Positions 1-11,880 of a stretch of 64,000 nt of DNA are shown here, piece after piece. The DNA lies in the NCBI RefSeq assembly GCF_963855985.1, contig NC_087119.1, forward strand, positions 1,094,001-1,158,000. Reading direction: 5' to 3'. The DNA comes from Ostrinia nubilalis. Taxonomy: Eukaryota > Arthropoda > Insecta > Lepidoptera > Crambidae. How positions within the stretch are numbered: the stretch's first letter is position 1; every line of letters begins with the position of its first letter. The translations under genes were made by a program, and so were the position numbers. The notes under the pieces were generated by a model. It was not told the origin of the DNA. It worked only from the letters and a program-made list of their open reading frames with translations, and did not search any database.

Positions 1-258
1 CTGGATCCTCAGTTGTTAGTATTTGATGTAATTTGTTACAAAATGTGCATGATTCTTTAGATCAGGAGTCAAAATCGTTCCGTGTGGCTACTCAAAATCA
101 AAATTGTTAAATAGTTTTCACGAATAAGTATTACATTAATGATTATTTGATTTTAAATTCGAAATTTAAAAAATACGCATTGTAATCCTGCCGTATGGTA
201 ACCCTATGTGTGTGCGCGTGCGCTCCCCGGCCGGTCACTAAGCTGGTTGTGTTGTCAG

Positions 259-390
259 CTGGACGAGGATAGTCAGAGCCCCACGCTCACGCCTCTCCTG
301 CCCCCAGTCATGCCGATGACGCTGGTGTCGCCGATGTCCTCGCCAAAACCCATAAACGTTATGCCAGTCCAAGCTCCGGCGCCCGCGCAG
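259..390 (+). CDS. TAF4: TAF4 exon (low-complexity linker)
   Basis: An open stretch in phase 0 between an acceptor ending TTGTCAG at 258 and a GTTTGT donor at 391. It encodes a Pro/Met/Val-rich linker ([19 protein letters not shown] and onward) ending PAPAQ, which joins in frame to QQKPASK of the next exon. Such Pro-rich linkers precede the conserved C-terminal domain in insect TAF4. There is no strong motif, so the exact 5' border is tentative. Confidence 0.6.
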
Positions 391-3300
391 GTTTGTTCAC
401 ACGGACGCTTAGCATCACGCTTGCAAGGAGCGTGCAAGAATCCGCCAATTCTTGACGTCTATACTCGAGCTTGAACTATGAGAGACATGGGGAAGGGAGC
501 TATGTCCCCTTTCAGAATATGAAGTATAGTCTCTGTTCCATCAAGAAAGTTATTACGTAAAATACTGCAAAGACGAGCTTATGCCTTAGTTGGGAATGCT
601 CCTCGTTCATGGCCAGAATCGAAGAAAACGATGGAGAAAAAGTGGAAATCCCTTCATGTCTACTACGTATCGCTGCAACTTTTGATAATAAAACACTTGC
701 ACTTCAACCACAACGATTTTGTTGTCTATGAAATCTTTGGTCGATTATGAGTGTAAATTGGCGGATTTTTTGTCACGACTCCAATGTTCAGTCAGCCAAA
801 GGTGAATTACAAACCCTCGTATACACTAGACAACAAACAATGTGACGGAAGGCTCCGAAACGAGACGGAACGAACGGATCAATACAGAGTCCACTAGTGT
901 ATACGATTTGCACGCCTTCTTTTGCGTTTCGTTTTCTTTTTTTATTGCTTAATGCAATACAAGGTTACAAATTGGTCTTGGGTGGTCAGTTGACTTATTC
1001 AATATCCCACCACACTTATCAAACAAAACGTTTGCTGTATTTTTTCTCGTCCATCTTTAAATGTTGTTAATATGTAGTCACTCGATGCATAGCAATGTTC
1101 GTACAAAATGAATGATATTTCGAACCATTCTAATTTATAATAATCTAATTGAAAAAGAGGCTGACAAAGGTGACTGTTTTTCATCCGTCACTTCTCACCA
1201 CCAACCCATATGTTGTCCCGAAGTAAGGTAGGGCAGGCTATATTTGGGACATGTTTAAGCGCCCTGGAAGGCCTAAGTACCGAATAAAAGCTTTTATTTT
1301 GACTATATTTAATAATGTTCATGACATTAATATCTAGTTTACCTTACGTTCATACCATTGAACTCATTTATTTGGCTACAATTCTAAATAAATTAGGCAA
1401 AATATTCTGTTTTCATATTCTATTTGATGCGTCTGTTCGAGGTAGTAACAAAACGCAATGATTAACATAATTTTAAAAACATGAACATAACCTATTAGGT
1501 TGAAAATTCAAGTAAGAAGTTGTAAACCAATTTACCATAACTGTTTTTATGTTATATTATTTATATTCTAGAATCGTCAGAATTTGGTGTAATGAATGTT
1601 ATTGTCATATTAACGTAGAATAATTTGCATGAGTACCTACATAAATTTATGTAACCCACTTTTCTTTATTATTAGGTGTATTACAATTTTTATTACCTAT
1701 TGTTACAAAATACCGTAGCGAGAATGCACATAAAGATAAATTCTTAGTTATTGTGTTCAACATTTTTAGGTTAAGTATAGATTTTAAGGCTTTCTGTAGT
1801 ACTTGTTGTTATCAGTAATCAATGTCGGTCTAATTTTACGTATGTATCGCACAGTAATGGGTAGTTTTAATGGTTAAGTTTGAAGATCGCAACAGAATAA
1901 CGGGCTTCGCATACTCTCAAAACCTTATAAATGCGTCTTTTCACAATGATACGCATACAAACTCTCTCGGATTTGCATAAAAGTATCTGTGTTCAAGTAT
2001 CTACAAGTTAGGATTCAAGCTGTCTGACAGACAAACAGCTTTAAAAAAATAAGATTCACGTTGGCACCCTTTTTTTTTTTGTAACGTGAAAAAAGCCATT
2101 GGACTGTACACACTTTTCTAATTTATTATACGTTTAAACAATTTTATTTCAGCCACTTATAGATAGTCACGAGGTCACTATTTTACGTGTACATACGTGA
2201 GAATCAACCGCGCTATTACTGACTTGGTTATCTTTACAGTTGGACCGTTTATAGATTTATCGTTATCAATAGATTCAATGTTGCATGACCGCAGTAGAAA
2301 CAATATGCTCACTTATTAATGTTAAGTAGACAATATTACTGTTTAGATTTTAGTTTCAATGGAACATATTTGGGAAAAATTGAAGTCTTCTGGAGGCACA
2401 TATAATCGTGCACTATAATTAATATATGAAACGATTAAAATGACTCATTCTTGCCTATTAGCTGAACAATTTCATTTCTCTCAAATGTTTTCCGTGATCC
2501 ACCTGACGAAAGTAACTAGTTTATTTTAGTAACCTAAAGTATTTGTCGTTGTATGCATCCAATGTTGTACATCAAACATGCATGACAAAACTTTAGTATT
2601 TAGTAGACGCCGAATGGTACTTTGTTGCTGTGCGCTGGCAAGTCATGTGCTTACCACGAGTTCACATTTTTTCACACTTTCAGCAACAAAAGCCCGCGTC
2701 AAAGCCGGGGAGTTCGATCGCGGTCCTTCAAAACATCCCAGTGCAGACGAAAATCAACGTCGGCAAAGTCGGCAAGTCCATGACCGTCAACAGCAAGGCA
2801 AACTTCGCGCGCTCCGGGGTCCCGTCCGCTGCCCTCTCCACTGTCCTCACTCCTGGGAAATCCCTTCTCAAGGACAAGGAAAAGAAAATGCAGTATTCTT
2901 CGCAGCCTTTCGCCGACGACAAGATGGCCGGCGATGACGACATCAACGACGTGGCTGCGATGGGAGGGGTCAACTTGGCCGAGGAATCGCAAAGGATTCT
3001 GGGCTCCACGGAGCTCATCGGCACCCAGATTAGGTATGTAAGCTCCGACGGTTTCATGAATGCGAAATGCCTCTAGAAATTGTGCCTGCTTATGCAACAC
3101 AGATTTATTCAGTTTCCTGCACCTAAAGTGTCCCACATAATCGATACATTTATACATTGACTCGCAATGCGCAATATTATCTTGCATGAAATGAATAGTT
3201 AACTTCTTTGTGTCCACTTGCCCATTCGGGATAGATTCTTCATAGCGGACTAACGTGTAGTTGAATTTGAAATAAAAAGTAAAATGTCTGACAGTGAGAG

Positions 3301-6300
3301 CGATTTTTCGTTTTTGAAGGAGGTTGAGAAGTCGGGGGACGATGGGTTCGTGGCGGACGAGTCGTTTTTGGAAGAGGATCCTGTTTTGAACGCGGACGAT
3401 GATCCGGTGGTTTCCAGGTCGTGCAAGGACGAGTACCTGGTGCCGACGGGCCCGCTGCACGCGCGGCTTCGGGCGGCGGCGGCGCGGCACGGGCTGGACG
3501 AGCCGGCGTTGGAGCTGGCCGGGCTGCTGAGCCACGCCGTGCACGAGCGCCTCAAGAACTTGGCGGAAAAACTCGCCGTCATCGCGCAGCACAGGATCGA
3601 TCTCTACATCAAGGTAAACTAAATTTTCCAATCTGTCACTATCTTTGTGTTCCTCATTTATTTTTCTGTTTTATTTTATTTTGTTTCCGACTGACAGCAT
3701 GTCGGACCTATATCTACATATATTTTAGTTGCAAAAAGTAACTATTACAACTACATAAGATTCCATAGTGGTTGGCTCGATATGCTGTTGTCTGTGCACT
3801 AGGTTTTGGCTTGTTGTTAAAAATTTTAGTCCTAAGAGTGGCTCATTTGTAACCAATATTGTAATAGCTATAAATGTTATAGGCACTAATTTGATCTTTA
3901 ATCATATTCATCTTTACTATAGTACTATTGATTGTGCATGACTGTATGTTGCCTTAAATAAATAAAAAATAAAAAAACTACCCATCACTACCTTAAAGAC
4001 CTTTACTGGCAAAATATCCCACCGCGCCGCTCGACTATTGTGGTGAGCCCACTCGTAACACAAGCTCATTTAGCTTAACACGAGGGGCTAACGGGACTAT
4101 AGTAATTTGGGCAATACAAATTGCTAATAATCTTTTTTAATAAAAAAGAAAAGAAAAAGAAAATAATAAGTTCATCTTGTCTCTTTTTAAACGTATTAAT
4201 CTATTTGTGTTAATTTATATTTTCTGAAACTTGTTTTTAAACACTATAAGCCTTCATGCAATGTAGCCAAGTATGACTGAGCCACGCATATCGACTATTC
4301 CATGTATCATTTGTTTGGTCGGTCTTATCCTTCAGTAAAGGTCAGTCATTTTCAGAGTTATGCCTAATTTGCCCGAGGAAACCCTTGACCGTTTTCTTCA
4401 AGCATTTAATATAATTTTTGTTCGGGTCTCTTTTCTTGTCCTTCTTTGTATGGGATATAATAACTGATATTAGACAACCTTGTAAACAAATAGGTCTCCT
4501 GAATTCAATTATTTATGTAAGCTTTCATTCAGTATGCTGCTTTCTTTCTGCTGTGTTCGAAACTAATGCGAATACGAACATGCTAATGCGAAACGATATG
4601 TTTATGAGAATATTTTAAATGAAATCTGTTGATGAAATGGAACGAAAGAGTCAATGCGCGTTTAGGTCAATTGAAACGAAAGGTTATCTCTGAAACGATT
4701 AATTCTAATGCAAAGAATATTTCCCAGGCGAAAAGATATTATGCAATGTCGTGATCCGCACGAGCGAATTAAATCTGATAGCGAAATTTTGAACAAAGCT
4801 ATAGCGAAGTTGCCAAAAGTATTCAGACATCTAGTCAAAAGTTGCGAAGTTACACTCAATTCTTTGTGTTCTGGGTTCGAATCCTAGAATATAAATTATA
4901 AGTTTCTTAATTCGAATAGAACATGAAGTGTGGATGCAAAATATTCAAAATCTATTTAGCAGATGCTATACGCGTAATTCGAAAGCACTGTGCGAAGGAT
5001 TTCAGCCAAAGCCATGAAAGCAAACAAGAGACTACTGCGAGTATCAGCCAAGATCTATGCATGTATAATGACTGTTTTTGCCTTTGACGTGATGCGAAAT
5101 TGCTCTGTTGTTTTGTGCATTAGGTGAGGTTATACTCAAAACGAAGGAAATACTATCATACATTCATAGGTTTTCGTATCTGCTCATAATAAAGTGCGAG
5201 CGATACGTATATCTTCAGTAGCATGAAAGTCAATGTCTTTGTGAAGAGTCGGGTCCCGGGGTATTTACATTTCTGCAATAACATTGCAGCCTATTCTGAA
5301 ACGAATTGATTGTCCACAAAAATACTGAGCTTCAGAGGGTACGCCAAGCAGTATTAGTCAGATTAAGCCACGTCGGACAGAGAAAAAGAATAAGCTATAG
5401 CTTATTAGAACTATTTCAATTTAGTAGTAACCATGGGGGGATTCGGAAAGCTTCGCGATATTCTCACGTCCGAAATACCGCAGTGTCTCAAGACAGAAGT
5501 CTTTGACCAGTGTGGGTTGCCAGTGATCTGAGTATACGGATCTGAGACGTGGTCGCTTAATATGGGCCCCAAAGTGGCTGACATAGCCCGCAGAATCGCT
5601 AAAATTAACAAATGGCAGGCGGCGGGACACATAGCTCGTAGAGCTGATGGCCGTTGTGGCAGGAAAGTTCTTGAGTGGCGACCACGAGCCGGAATACGTA
5701 GCGTGGGCAGGCCTTCCACTAGGTGGACCGACGATCTGGTGAAGGTCGCGGCAGGTGCCTGAATACGAGCGGCGCAGGGCCGGTCTTTGTGGAAATCCTT
5801 GGCCGTTGTCCAGCAGTGGACGTCTTTCGGCTGAAACGAACGATCAAATATACAAGAAACTACCGTTCCATTGAAATAAATGCTGAAATGTGAAAAATGA
5901 ATGCTGAAATAAGGTCGAAATGGTTTAATACGTAACGAATTCCGATTACTGTTCCATGAAGTATTGAGTTAAATAATTTATCACGTATCCGTTGCGAATG
6001 ATATGTAAATGTCGAATTACGTCAATGCCATGAACACCAATGAAGCTGTGTTTTGCCACGTAAAATATCGGTAGGTAGTGAACTTAATTGCTTTACAAAC
6101 CGACCCATTTAGATCATCATCAACAGCCCTTTACAGTCCACTGCTGGACTATGAGCCTCCTCCACTATAGTGGAGGGTTTTGCCATAATCTCCACGCTTG
6201 GCAGGCGGGTTGGAGATCGCAGTTTAAAAGATTGATGTTTTTCAGAGAGCGCTGCTGCCCATTCTCTGTTTGATGTGTAGTCCCTAAGTCGCCTCTTACG

Positions 6301-9300
6301 ACACCCGCGGGAAGAGTAGGGGTTGGTGACAAATGTATTCTACTCTGCCGTCACCACACGGCCATTTAGATACTTATTTGTAATTCAGAGCTCGTCCACT
6401 GACTCGCAGTTCTTTTGGCATGCAAAGCTATTTGACAACTCGAGTTGAAAGCTCTCGGGGCAATAAATGTGGGTCGGAGAGCGTAGACTTCATCAAACGG
6501 ACCTTTCCAGCTTAATGCTAATATTTAGTATGCCTCTACTCTAACCATTTGGTGATCACTACCGGTTTTCACCCTGTTGATCACGGAGACATTAAATATT
6601 CGTCGCTTTGTGGTCATCATGATGAAGTCTAATCTCATCGTTGAAGTCCCCCATAACAACATTGAAGTGAGTTTCAATTGTATGTATGGCTTCTACTTCT
6701 TCATCTGAATGTGTCGTCTACACATTGCTACACCTGAATCACCTTCACCGAGTACCATTTGGCTACTCTGAGGATCAGGAATGCAATGTAACCAGACGGA
6801 ATAGCTTCTGCAAAAAATCGATACCGAAAGTCCTTCAGAAACTTTTGAACTCCATACTACGTAAGAGAATAACGCCAGAGGAATAGACAGAAGCATGATG
6901 GTGCTCTTCTTACTAAAGAATTGCAGACCCATCACTTCGCTTCTGTCTACAAGCTGTTTTCGAATGCGCTGGTTCTTCGCGAACCTACGCGTTCGCATAC
7001 GTGTTTGGGAGTCCCGAACAAGCCAGTTTCTGCGGCAGGTTTTACAGAAGACCGAGGATAGTTACTAGCCACTATGCTTGTCCTTCGTTGACTTTGAGAA
7101 GGCTTTCGATTCGATCAAGACCTGTGCAGTGCTGCAGTCAGTTTTATTACAGCATTTCTTAAGTTATAATGAAACTAGCTTTCCGCCCTCGTGAAATTTC
7201 GTTGGACACAGAAAAACTTTATCCCGCGCGTCCCTGATTCAAAAACCGGGATAAAAACTATCATATGTCGTTTCCCGAGACTCAAATTATCTCTATGCCA
7301 AATTTTATTATAATCGGTTCAGTGGTTTAGGCTTGAAAGCGAAACAGACATACAGAGTTACTTTCGCATTTATAATATTAGTAGGGATGATGAGCTTGAT
7401 ACATTCACAATTTCTCTTGGAACTGGAATGATATACACCTTGCGTGTCAAAAGAATCTCCCTGATTTCATCGTCCAAATAGAAACAAATCCTCAATATTA
7501 ACAGGACCTTTATCCTTGTCCACAGTCTGATTCCCGGTACGAAGTGACTCAGGACGTGAAAGGGCAACTCAAGTTCCTTGAGGAGTTGGACCGCGTGGAC
7601 AAGAAACGACGAGAGGATTCTGAAAGGGAGATCCTCCTTCGCGCTGCCAAGTCCCGCTCCAAGAACGAGGATCCCGAGCAGGCTAAGCTGAAGGCAAAGG
7701 TAAGTTTAATGCAGTACAGTCGATTTTTAAAACAGTGATGTTATGCTGCTTTTACACTGCGCGGAAATTAGCCAAGTCAAGTCAAAAAAAAAGTGGGGTG
7801 GGGATGAAAAATGAATGAATTTCGTCCCCACTCCTCTGTTTTTTTTACTTGACTCTGCTAATTTCCGCATAGTGTAAATCCGCCATTGGATTATCAATAT
7901 AACGCCAACTTTACTCAAGTATTTTTCTCTGTAAGACTATTTACATAAAGTAATAATTGCTTATTTGCCACAAGCACTTGATTTGTAATATACCTGCATA
8001 TTGATCAATCTTAACTCTTGTGCTTAGATAAGATTCCTAATTTTCTTCAAATTAAACAAGAGACTAGAATTTTTCAGTATTTTTACCTTGAACTGTATAT
8101 TTTGTTTGATGCCTGTTTGCTGTCCTTATTATTTTCTTACCGAAGAAAATAAGGACCAAATAAGACTAGAATCGGAAATGAATGGTCCCATAATCCGCCA
8201 GGCTAAGGAGATGCAGCGAGCAGAACTTGAAGAGCTTCGGCAGCGCGAGGCGAATCTGACGGCGCTGCAGGCCATCGGGCCTCGCAAGAAGCCCCGCCTG
8301 GACGGCCCCGGGGGCGCCGGCGACTCCGGTACCAGTGCGCACGGCAGCGGAGGCATCGTAAGTGTAAAAACCTGCTTTTTAAGTAACCAGAACTGGCTGT
8401 ACATACATTGTATGTTTTCAACCGACTTCAAAAAAGGAGGAGGTTCTCAATTCGACCCGTATGTTTTTTTTTTTTCTATGTTTGTTACGCGATAACTCCG
8501 CCAATTATGAACCGATTTGAACAAATCTTTTTTCGGCGTATAGGTAATACCTCAAGGGTGGTCCCATTTAAATTTAATAATAGAAAAAACAACCCCCAAG
8601 GGTGGAAAATTGGGTATGAACTTTTTTATACGCAATATCTCCACCGATTATTAATCAATTTGAACGATTATTTTTTTGTTGAATAGGTATTATCAAAAGG
8701 GTGTTTTCATGCGAATTTGAAGAAAATATTTCACCCCCAAGGGTGGAAAATTGGGGATGAACTTTTTTATACGCTATATTTTTAATTTTTAGTTTTTTTT
8801 GTGTTCACGCATTTGAAGTCGGTTTTTTTTTTAAAGTTAATTATGATAGCTATATTTGAATGTAACTTTAACTTGTAACCGAGTACAACTGGTTATAATC
8901 GTACCCTGCTAAGGCCGATGGGGCCGTTGGAACAAAAGTTCTCTAGTTCGAGCACGGACTCGAAAGACGTCATCCTCCGCGATGGACCGACGATCTAGTG
9001 AAGGTAGCCGGAAGTACCTGGATGCGAGCAGACCAAGTCCAAGACCAGTCATTCTGAAAATCCTTGGGGATATCTTTGTCCGAACTTTTAACGAATGAAC
9101 TGCTGCGGATCATTACTATCAGCGGTGAACTTTACAAGCAGGTAGTATAGATTGTTTCATCCACGAAGACGCACCCCACCATTTTTTGGTCGAGAGAAGC
9201 GCGGGGTGCGAGCAGTTTGATCCGAGCAATCCGAGCGTCATTAGCGTGTACCGGTAACACTCAAACATTAGCGGAAGAATGGTCGGGCGCATCTTCGTGG

Positions 9301-9482
9301 GTAAAACGATCTAAAAACAACTTGCAAGAAATAAATAACTTGTGACTTTCCAGACGGGCCGAAGCCAGCTCGCGCTGCGGACTCGCCTCAAGCGCATCAA
9401 CCACCGCGACATGATATTCCTGCTGGAACAGGAGAGGGACACCGCCCACTCGACCATGCTGTACCGCAGCTACCTCAAGTGA
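259..9482 (+). CDS. TAF4: TAF4, transcription initiation factor TFIID subunit 4 (3' part of gene, six exons)
   Basis: TAF4 is a nuclear TFIID scaffold subunit whose histone fold pairs with TAF12. I join exons 259-390, 2684-3033, 3418-3613, 7526-7699, 8202-8357 and 9354-9482; all junctions have GT-AG and compatible phases, giving 378 residues to the TGA at 9480-9482. Recognisable family blocks are [21 protein letters not shown], split here as [10 protein letters not shown] and [11 protein letters not shown], followed by [14 protein letters not shown], the helix-rich [20 protein letters not shown] of the histone fold, then [24 protein letters not shown] and [18 protein letters not shown], and a C-terminal [25 protein letters not shown] end. 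The N-terminal part, including any TAFH domain, would lie upstream of the window. The exon set is recognised from family memory, not a search; the first listed exon is the least certain. Confidence 0.93.
391..2683 (+). other. TAF4 intron
   Basis: AT-rich intron with donor GTTTGT and acceptor CACTTTCAG. I see no convincing gene, RNA or complete mobile element in it; the short open frames have no recognisable sequence. Confidence 0.7.
2684..3033 (+). CDS. TAF4: TAF4 exon, start of conserved C-terminal domain
   Basis: Acceptor CACTTTCAG at 2675-2683, donor AG|GTATGT after 3033. It encodes a Lys/Ser/Val-rich linker, then [19 protein letters not shown] and [14 protein letters not shown], the family hallmark before the histone fold. 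It ends in phase 2 (AG), completed to Arg by the G at 3418. Confidence 0.93.
3284..3417 (+). CDS. Candidate alternative first exon / N-terminus of a short TAF4 isoform
   Basis: Directly upstream of the histone-fold exon there is an ATG at 3284 whose frame runs without a stop into that exon, across its acceptor. It encodes 44 acidic residues starting [20 protein letters not shown] and continuing through [16 protein letters not shown]. Base composition changes from AT-rich intron to GC-rich codon-like sequence close to the ATG. A transcript starting in this intron would encode a 262-residue protein made of the acidic head plus the TAF4 C-terminal domain. Use of this start is inferred; the open frame is seen. 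Confidence 0.45.
3418..3613 (+). CDS. TAF4: TAF4 exon encoding the histone fold
   Basis: Acceptor TTTCCAG ends at 3417 and donor AAG|GTAAAC follows 3613. It encodes [18 protein letters not shown] and the helix [20 protein letters not shown] followed by RIDLYIK, which is the TAF4 histone fold that dimerises with TAF12. The sequence upstream of the acceptor is open in the same frame back to an ATG at 3284 (see separate entry). Confidence 0.95.
5438..5842 (+). mobile_element. RTE-like LINE, 3' end of the reverse-transcriptase ORF and tail (decayed)
   Basis: Conceptual translation shows the C-terminal end of the lepidopteran endonuclease-reverse transcriptase family: YGSETWSL, the AGHIARR and [14 protein letters not shown] motifs, then SLWKSL and QQWTSFG, with stops and small frame breaks. 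It ends at the tail CTTTCGGCTGAAACGAACGA. It lies in the TAF4 intron 3614-7525. A 5'-truncated dead copy. Confidence 0.85.
6109..6365 (-). mobile_element. Decayed LINE tail related to RTE elements
   Basis: The stretch contains TCATCATCAACAGCC, then CAGTCCACTGCTGGACTATG and a CGCCTCTTACGACACCCGCGGGAAGAG motif split over two short runs, ending before CGTCACCACACGG. These motifs recur in 3' ends of lepidopteran LINEs read on the minus strand. No frame is intact. Confidence 0.5.
6890..7135 (+). mobile_element. Reverse transcriptase domain relic
   Basis: A short frame near 7080-7125 reads [13 protein letters not shown], the classic FVDYEKAFDS motif of RTE-type reverse transcriptases; upstream, broken frames give [15 protein letters not shown] sequence. 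There are several frame breaks, so this is a dead fragment. Confidence 0.6.
7167..7385 (+). repeat. Dispersed repeat, CTAGCTTT-gCCCGC family
   Basis: Starts ACTAGCTTTCCGCCC and ends ACTTTCGCATTTATAATATT AGTAG, the pair of motifs found again at 21398-21597 on the plus strand and in reverse at 21729-21940 and 29375-29740. Class not assigned; it is a common lepidopteran repeat, here in a TAF4 intron about 140 bp before exon 7526-7699. Confidence 0.6.
7526..7699 (+). CDS. TAF4: TAF4 exon, post-histone-fold helix
   Basis: Acceptor TTGTCCACAG ends at 7525; donor AAG|GTAAGT follows 7699. The 58 codons encode [20 protein letters not shown] and then [20 protein letters not shown], ending PEQAKLKAK. 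This charged helical segment after the histone fold is strongly conserved in TAF4. Confidence 0.95.
7745..7884. mobile_element. Small hairpin MITE in TAF4 intron
   Basis: Imperfect terminal inverted repeats of about 30 bp flank a short loop: TTTACACTGCGCGGAAATTA near the left end and TAATTTCCGCATAGTGTAAA near the right end. No coding capacity. Confidence 0.7.
8202..8357 (+). CDS. TAF4: TAF4 exon, charged helix and linker
   Basis: Acceptor ATCCGCCAG ends at 8201; donor ATC|GTAAGT follows 8357. It encodes [19 protein letters not shown], then [16 protein letters not shown] and a Gly/Ser linker. The AIGPRKK basic motif is the family landmark. Phase 0 at both ends. Confidence 0.94.
8419..8833. 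mobile_element. Non-autonomous element with ACCGACTTCAAAAAAG ends
   Basis: Left end CAACCGACTTCAAAAAAGGA, right end TTTGAAGTCGGTTTTTTTTT, so short inverted termini. Inside, a block containing ACTTTTTTATACGC and CCCAAGGGTGGAAAATTGGG occurs more than once, showing internal duplication. It sits in the last TAF4 intron. Confidence 0.65.
8955..9097 (+). mobile_element. RTE-like LINE tail fragment
   Basis: Contains GATGGACCGACGATCTAGTG (the WTDDLVKV codons) and AAAATCCTTGGGGATATC, a degraded copy of the same 3' tail seen at 5438-5842. Located in the last TAF4 intron. Confidence 0.7.
9354..9482 (+). CDS. TAF4: TAF4 last coding exon
   Basis: Acceptor GACTTTCCAG ends at 9353. It encodes [20 protein letters not shown], then [20 protein letters not shown] and LK, ending at TGA 9480-9482. 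The LLEQERDT...STMLY...YLK ending is the conserved TAF4 C-terminus. Confidence 0.95.
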   Translation, partial: TGRSQLALRTRLKRINHRDMIFLLEQERDTAHSTMLYRSYLK

Positions 9483-9578
9483 GGCCCGGCAGCGCGGGCC
9501 ACGCGGCACCCGGCCAAGGGCGGCAAGCCTAAGTGATTGAACACGTGCTATAACTGTGAAAAGTGATCTAAGTAACCA

Positions 9579-9584
9579 ATTAAA
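9579..9584 (+). terminator. Possible TAF4 polyadenylation signal (ATTAAA)
   Basis: An ATTAAA hexamer lies 97 bases after the TAF4 stop codon in AT-rich sequence. It is a common variant signal; other AT-rich hexamers occur further on, so this is only a candidate. Confidence 0.3.
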
Positions 9585-11317
9585 CATTGTGATTGAACAG
9601 AATGTGAGTAAGTGAACAGGATTTCATGAAATATTTATGTAGAGAACAGATTGTATATTATATATATTTTTCAATATTTTAGTTATTTAGGAAATATGTA
9701 CACAATAGGCAGTGTTATTGTATATAAATAATAATATTTTTCAATATTATAGTTGTATTTAGCAAATATACAATAGACAGTGTGTTTTGTATCAAAAGTA
9801 ATTTTTGGGCACCATATACTTATCCTAGCTCAGGCTAGAAAATGATTAGTTAAATCATGTAGAAGAACGGATAATATTTTTATCTCCAATTACAAGTATA
9901 CATACAAATCCTGCTATTATAATATAAACTATAAATATTCATATATGGTAGGTAAGTATAGCTGCATTAACTGATGTGCAATATCATAAGTGATTATTAG
10001 CTTATTATAAAGTTGAAGCACGACTAAATGCAACAAAAAATTTGGAAATCTTAAACTAAAAACATGATTAAAAATAACATAAAATTAGGAAAAAAAAAAT
10101 ATCTAGAATAACTAGATATGTATATAAATCAGTATTTTATAAGACATACATTGTTATTGTATTGCCTATGTACATTGTACATATCGTGTAGTTGTATGTG
10201 TAAATAATTGTTTTTCTCTACTAGCTTAGGACTGTGTCCTTTTTTTGGTAAGTGATGTTAAAAATCAATTCCATGTTAGGTATTGTTTTGATAAAGGACA
10301 ATGTTCGTTCTCCATACATTGTTCGCCTAAAGAACCAACAATTTTGACATATTACTACCCGAAAGCGAAATAATACGATTCTGTGTGTAAGAACAATGAT
10401 TCCTGATGGACACTTGCCATAAAATTAATGATTAAGAATATTAAATCACAGCGATTTTATAATATGTCGTTTATGACAACATGGCGTCTAATGTATTGTG
10501 TGAATGTATGAACACCGATTCGCGAAAAATGTTTTGTATTGTCGTCACGCCGAGTCGCAGCCAAATAGTATAAAATAATAGAACAAGTTTTAGAAATACA
10601 ACTCGGCATTCCACTTTTACAATATGCCCACATATTGCACGTAAATAAACAACATGAATCGTAGGTTGTTTCCACCCTTGTCATCTGACACATGAAATAA
10701 ACTCCTATTGTATTATAGATATCGAAGCCGAATCGTATATAATAATAGAATGGGTTTTGGAGATCACTCGGGGTTCCACTTTTATAAAATACCTACATAT
10801 TACATAAAAATACCACGAATCATGAGTTTTCTTTTCACCATTTACATCTGACACGAGATAACAAACTCCTATCTCCATGACTACCATCGTAGTCTATGCC
10901 AAAGACTACAATATTTTAAGCAAGAAGTTTCAAACCTTAGCGGCTACGGTAACCCCTGGGCCACATACATCATGATAACATTCGGTCGACACCGGAACGA
11001 AGTCTTGCGATTATGCAAAAAAGCATCGTATTCTAGTGCGGCTATATCACGTTCAACCGGGGTTTTAATTCGACTAAAGTCCTGACTAAAGACTGGAAGA
11101 AAATACGCCGCATTGTATGAGCACTTCGTGTTCGTTAAAGCGGCTTCAGATCTAGAGCCCACATAGTTTTCTTTCCAATAATATCCGCAAGTAGCGCTGC
11201 ATGATCTTTACAACAAAAACGGCAATAGTTATTAAGGTGCCAAAATTATATGATTACTTTGGCACGGTATTATACACGTTCGAAGATTTGTCATTTTCAT
11301 TCATTTCTTCATCATCA

Positions 11318-11460
11318 TCATCATTTCAGCCACAGGACGTCCACTACTGAACATAGGCCTCCCCCAATGACTTCCACATCGCACGGTTGGTAGCGGCCTG
11401 CATCCAGCGCCTTCCCGCTACCTTTATCAGGTCGTCGGTCCACCTTGTGGTGGGTTGACA
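11318..11460 (-). mobile_element. RTE-like LINE tail, second subfamily
   Basis: Reads on the plus strand as CATCATCATCATCATTTCAG, then GGACGTCCACTACTGAACAT, and ends near the reversed RWTDDL codons. The reverse translation contains [19 protein letters not shown]. The simple ATC repeat is its 3' tail. Confidence 0.75.
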
Positions 11461-11654
11461 TTGCAGAATATGACTTTTGATAGGTTCATCATAGAATTCG
11501 GCGGGGATATCCTCACGGAGGAAGTTCGTAAAAAGGCGGAACAAGATCTTATAATAATGCAAGGCCGAAGCTGTTACGCGCGTGCTCCTACGTGTAATCC
11601 GGCGAGTATGCAATAAATAGTAATGTCTGGTAAATAGTGGTAATACGTATCGTT

Positions 11655-11880
11655 CGTTCGTTCGTTTCAGCCGAAAAGACGTCCACTGCTGGACAAAGGC
11701 CTCCCCCAAGGATTTCCACGAAGACCGATCCTGCACCGCTCGCATACAGGCACCTCCCGCGACCTTCACCAGATCGTCGGTCCACCTAGTGGGAGGCCTG
11801 CCCACGCTACGTCTTTCGGCTCGTGGTCGCCACTCAAGAACTTTCCTGCCCCAGCGGCCATCAGCTCTACGAGCTATGTG
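11655..11880 (-). mobile_element. RTE-like LINE tail fragment
   Basis: Plus-strand start CGTTCGTTCGTTTCAGCCG is the 3' tail; reverse translation gives [19 protein letters not shown] and [15 protein letters not shown]. Close to the previous fragment, separated by 195 bp of unrelated sequence. Confidence 0.8.

Noticed and set aside
2699..3631. 310-codon minus-strand frame across two TAF4 exons
   Set aside because: The plus strand encodes well-conserved TAF4 with correct splice sites; the minus frame crosses an intron and has no recognisable sequence.
11344..11805. 153-codon minus-strand frame
   Set aside because: It is a chance fusion of two separate RTE tail fragments and the sequence between them.
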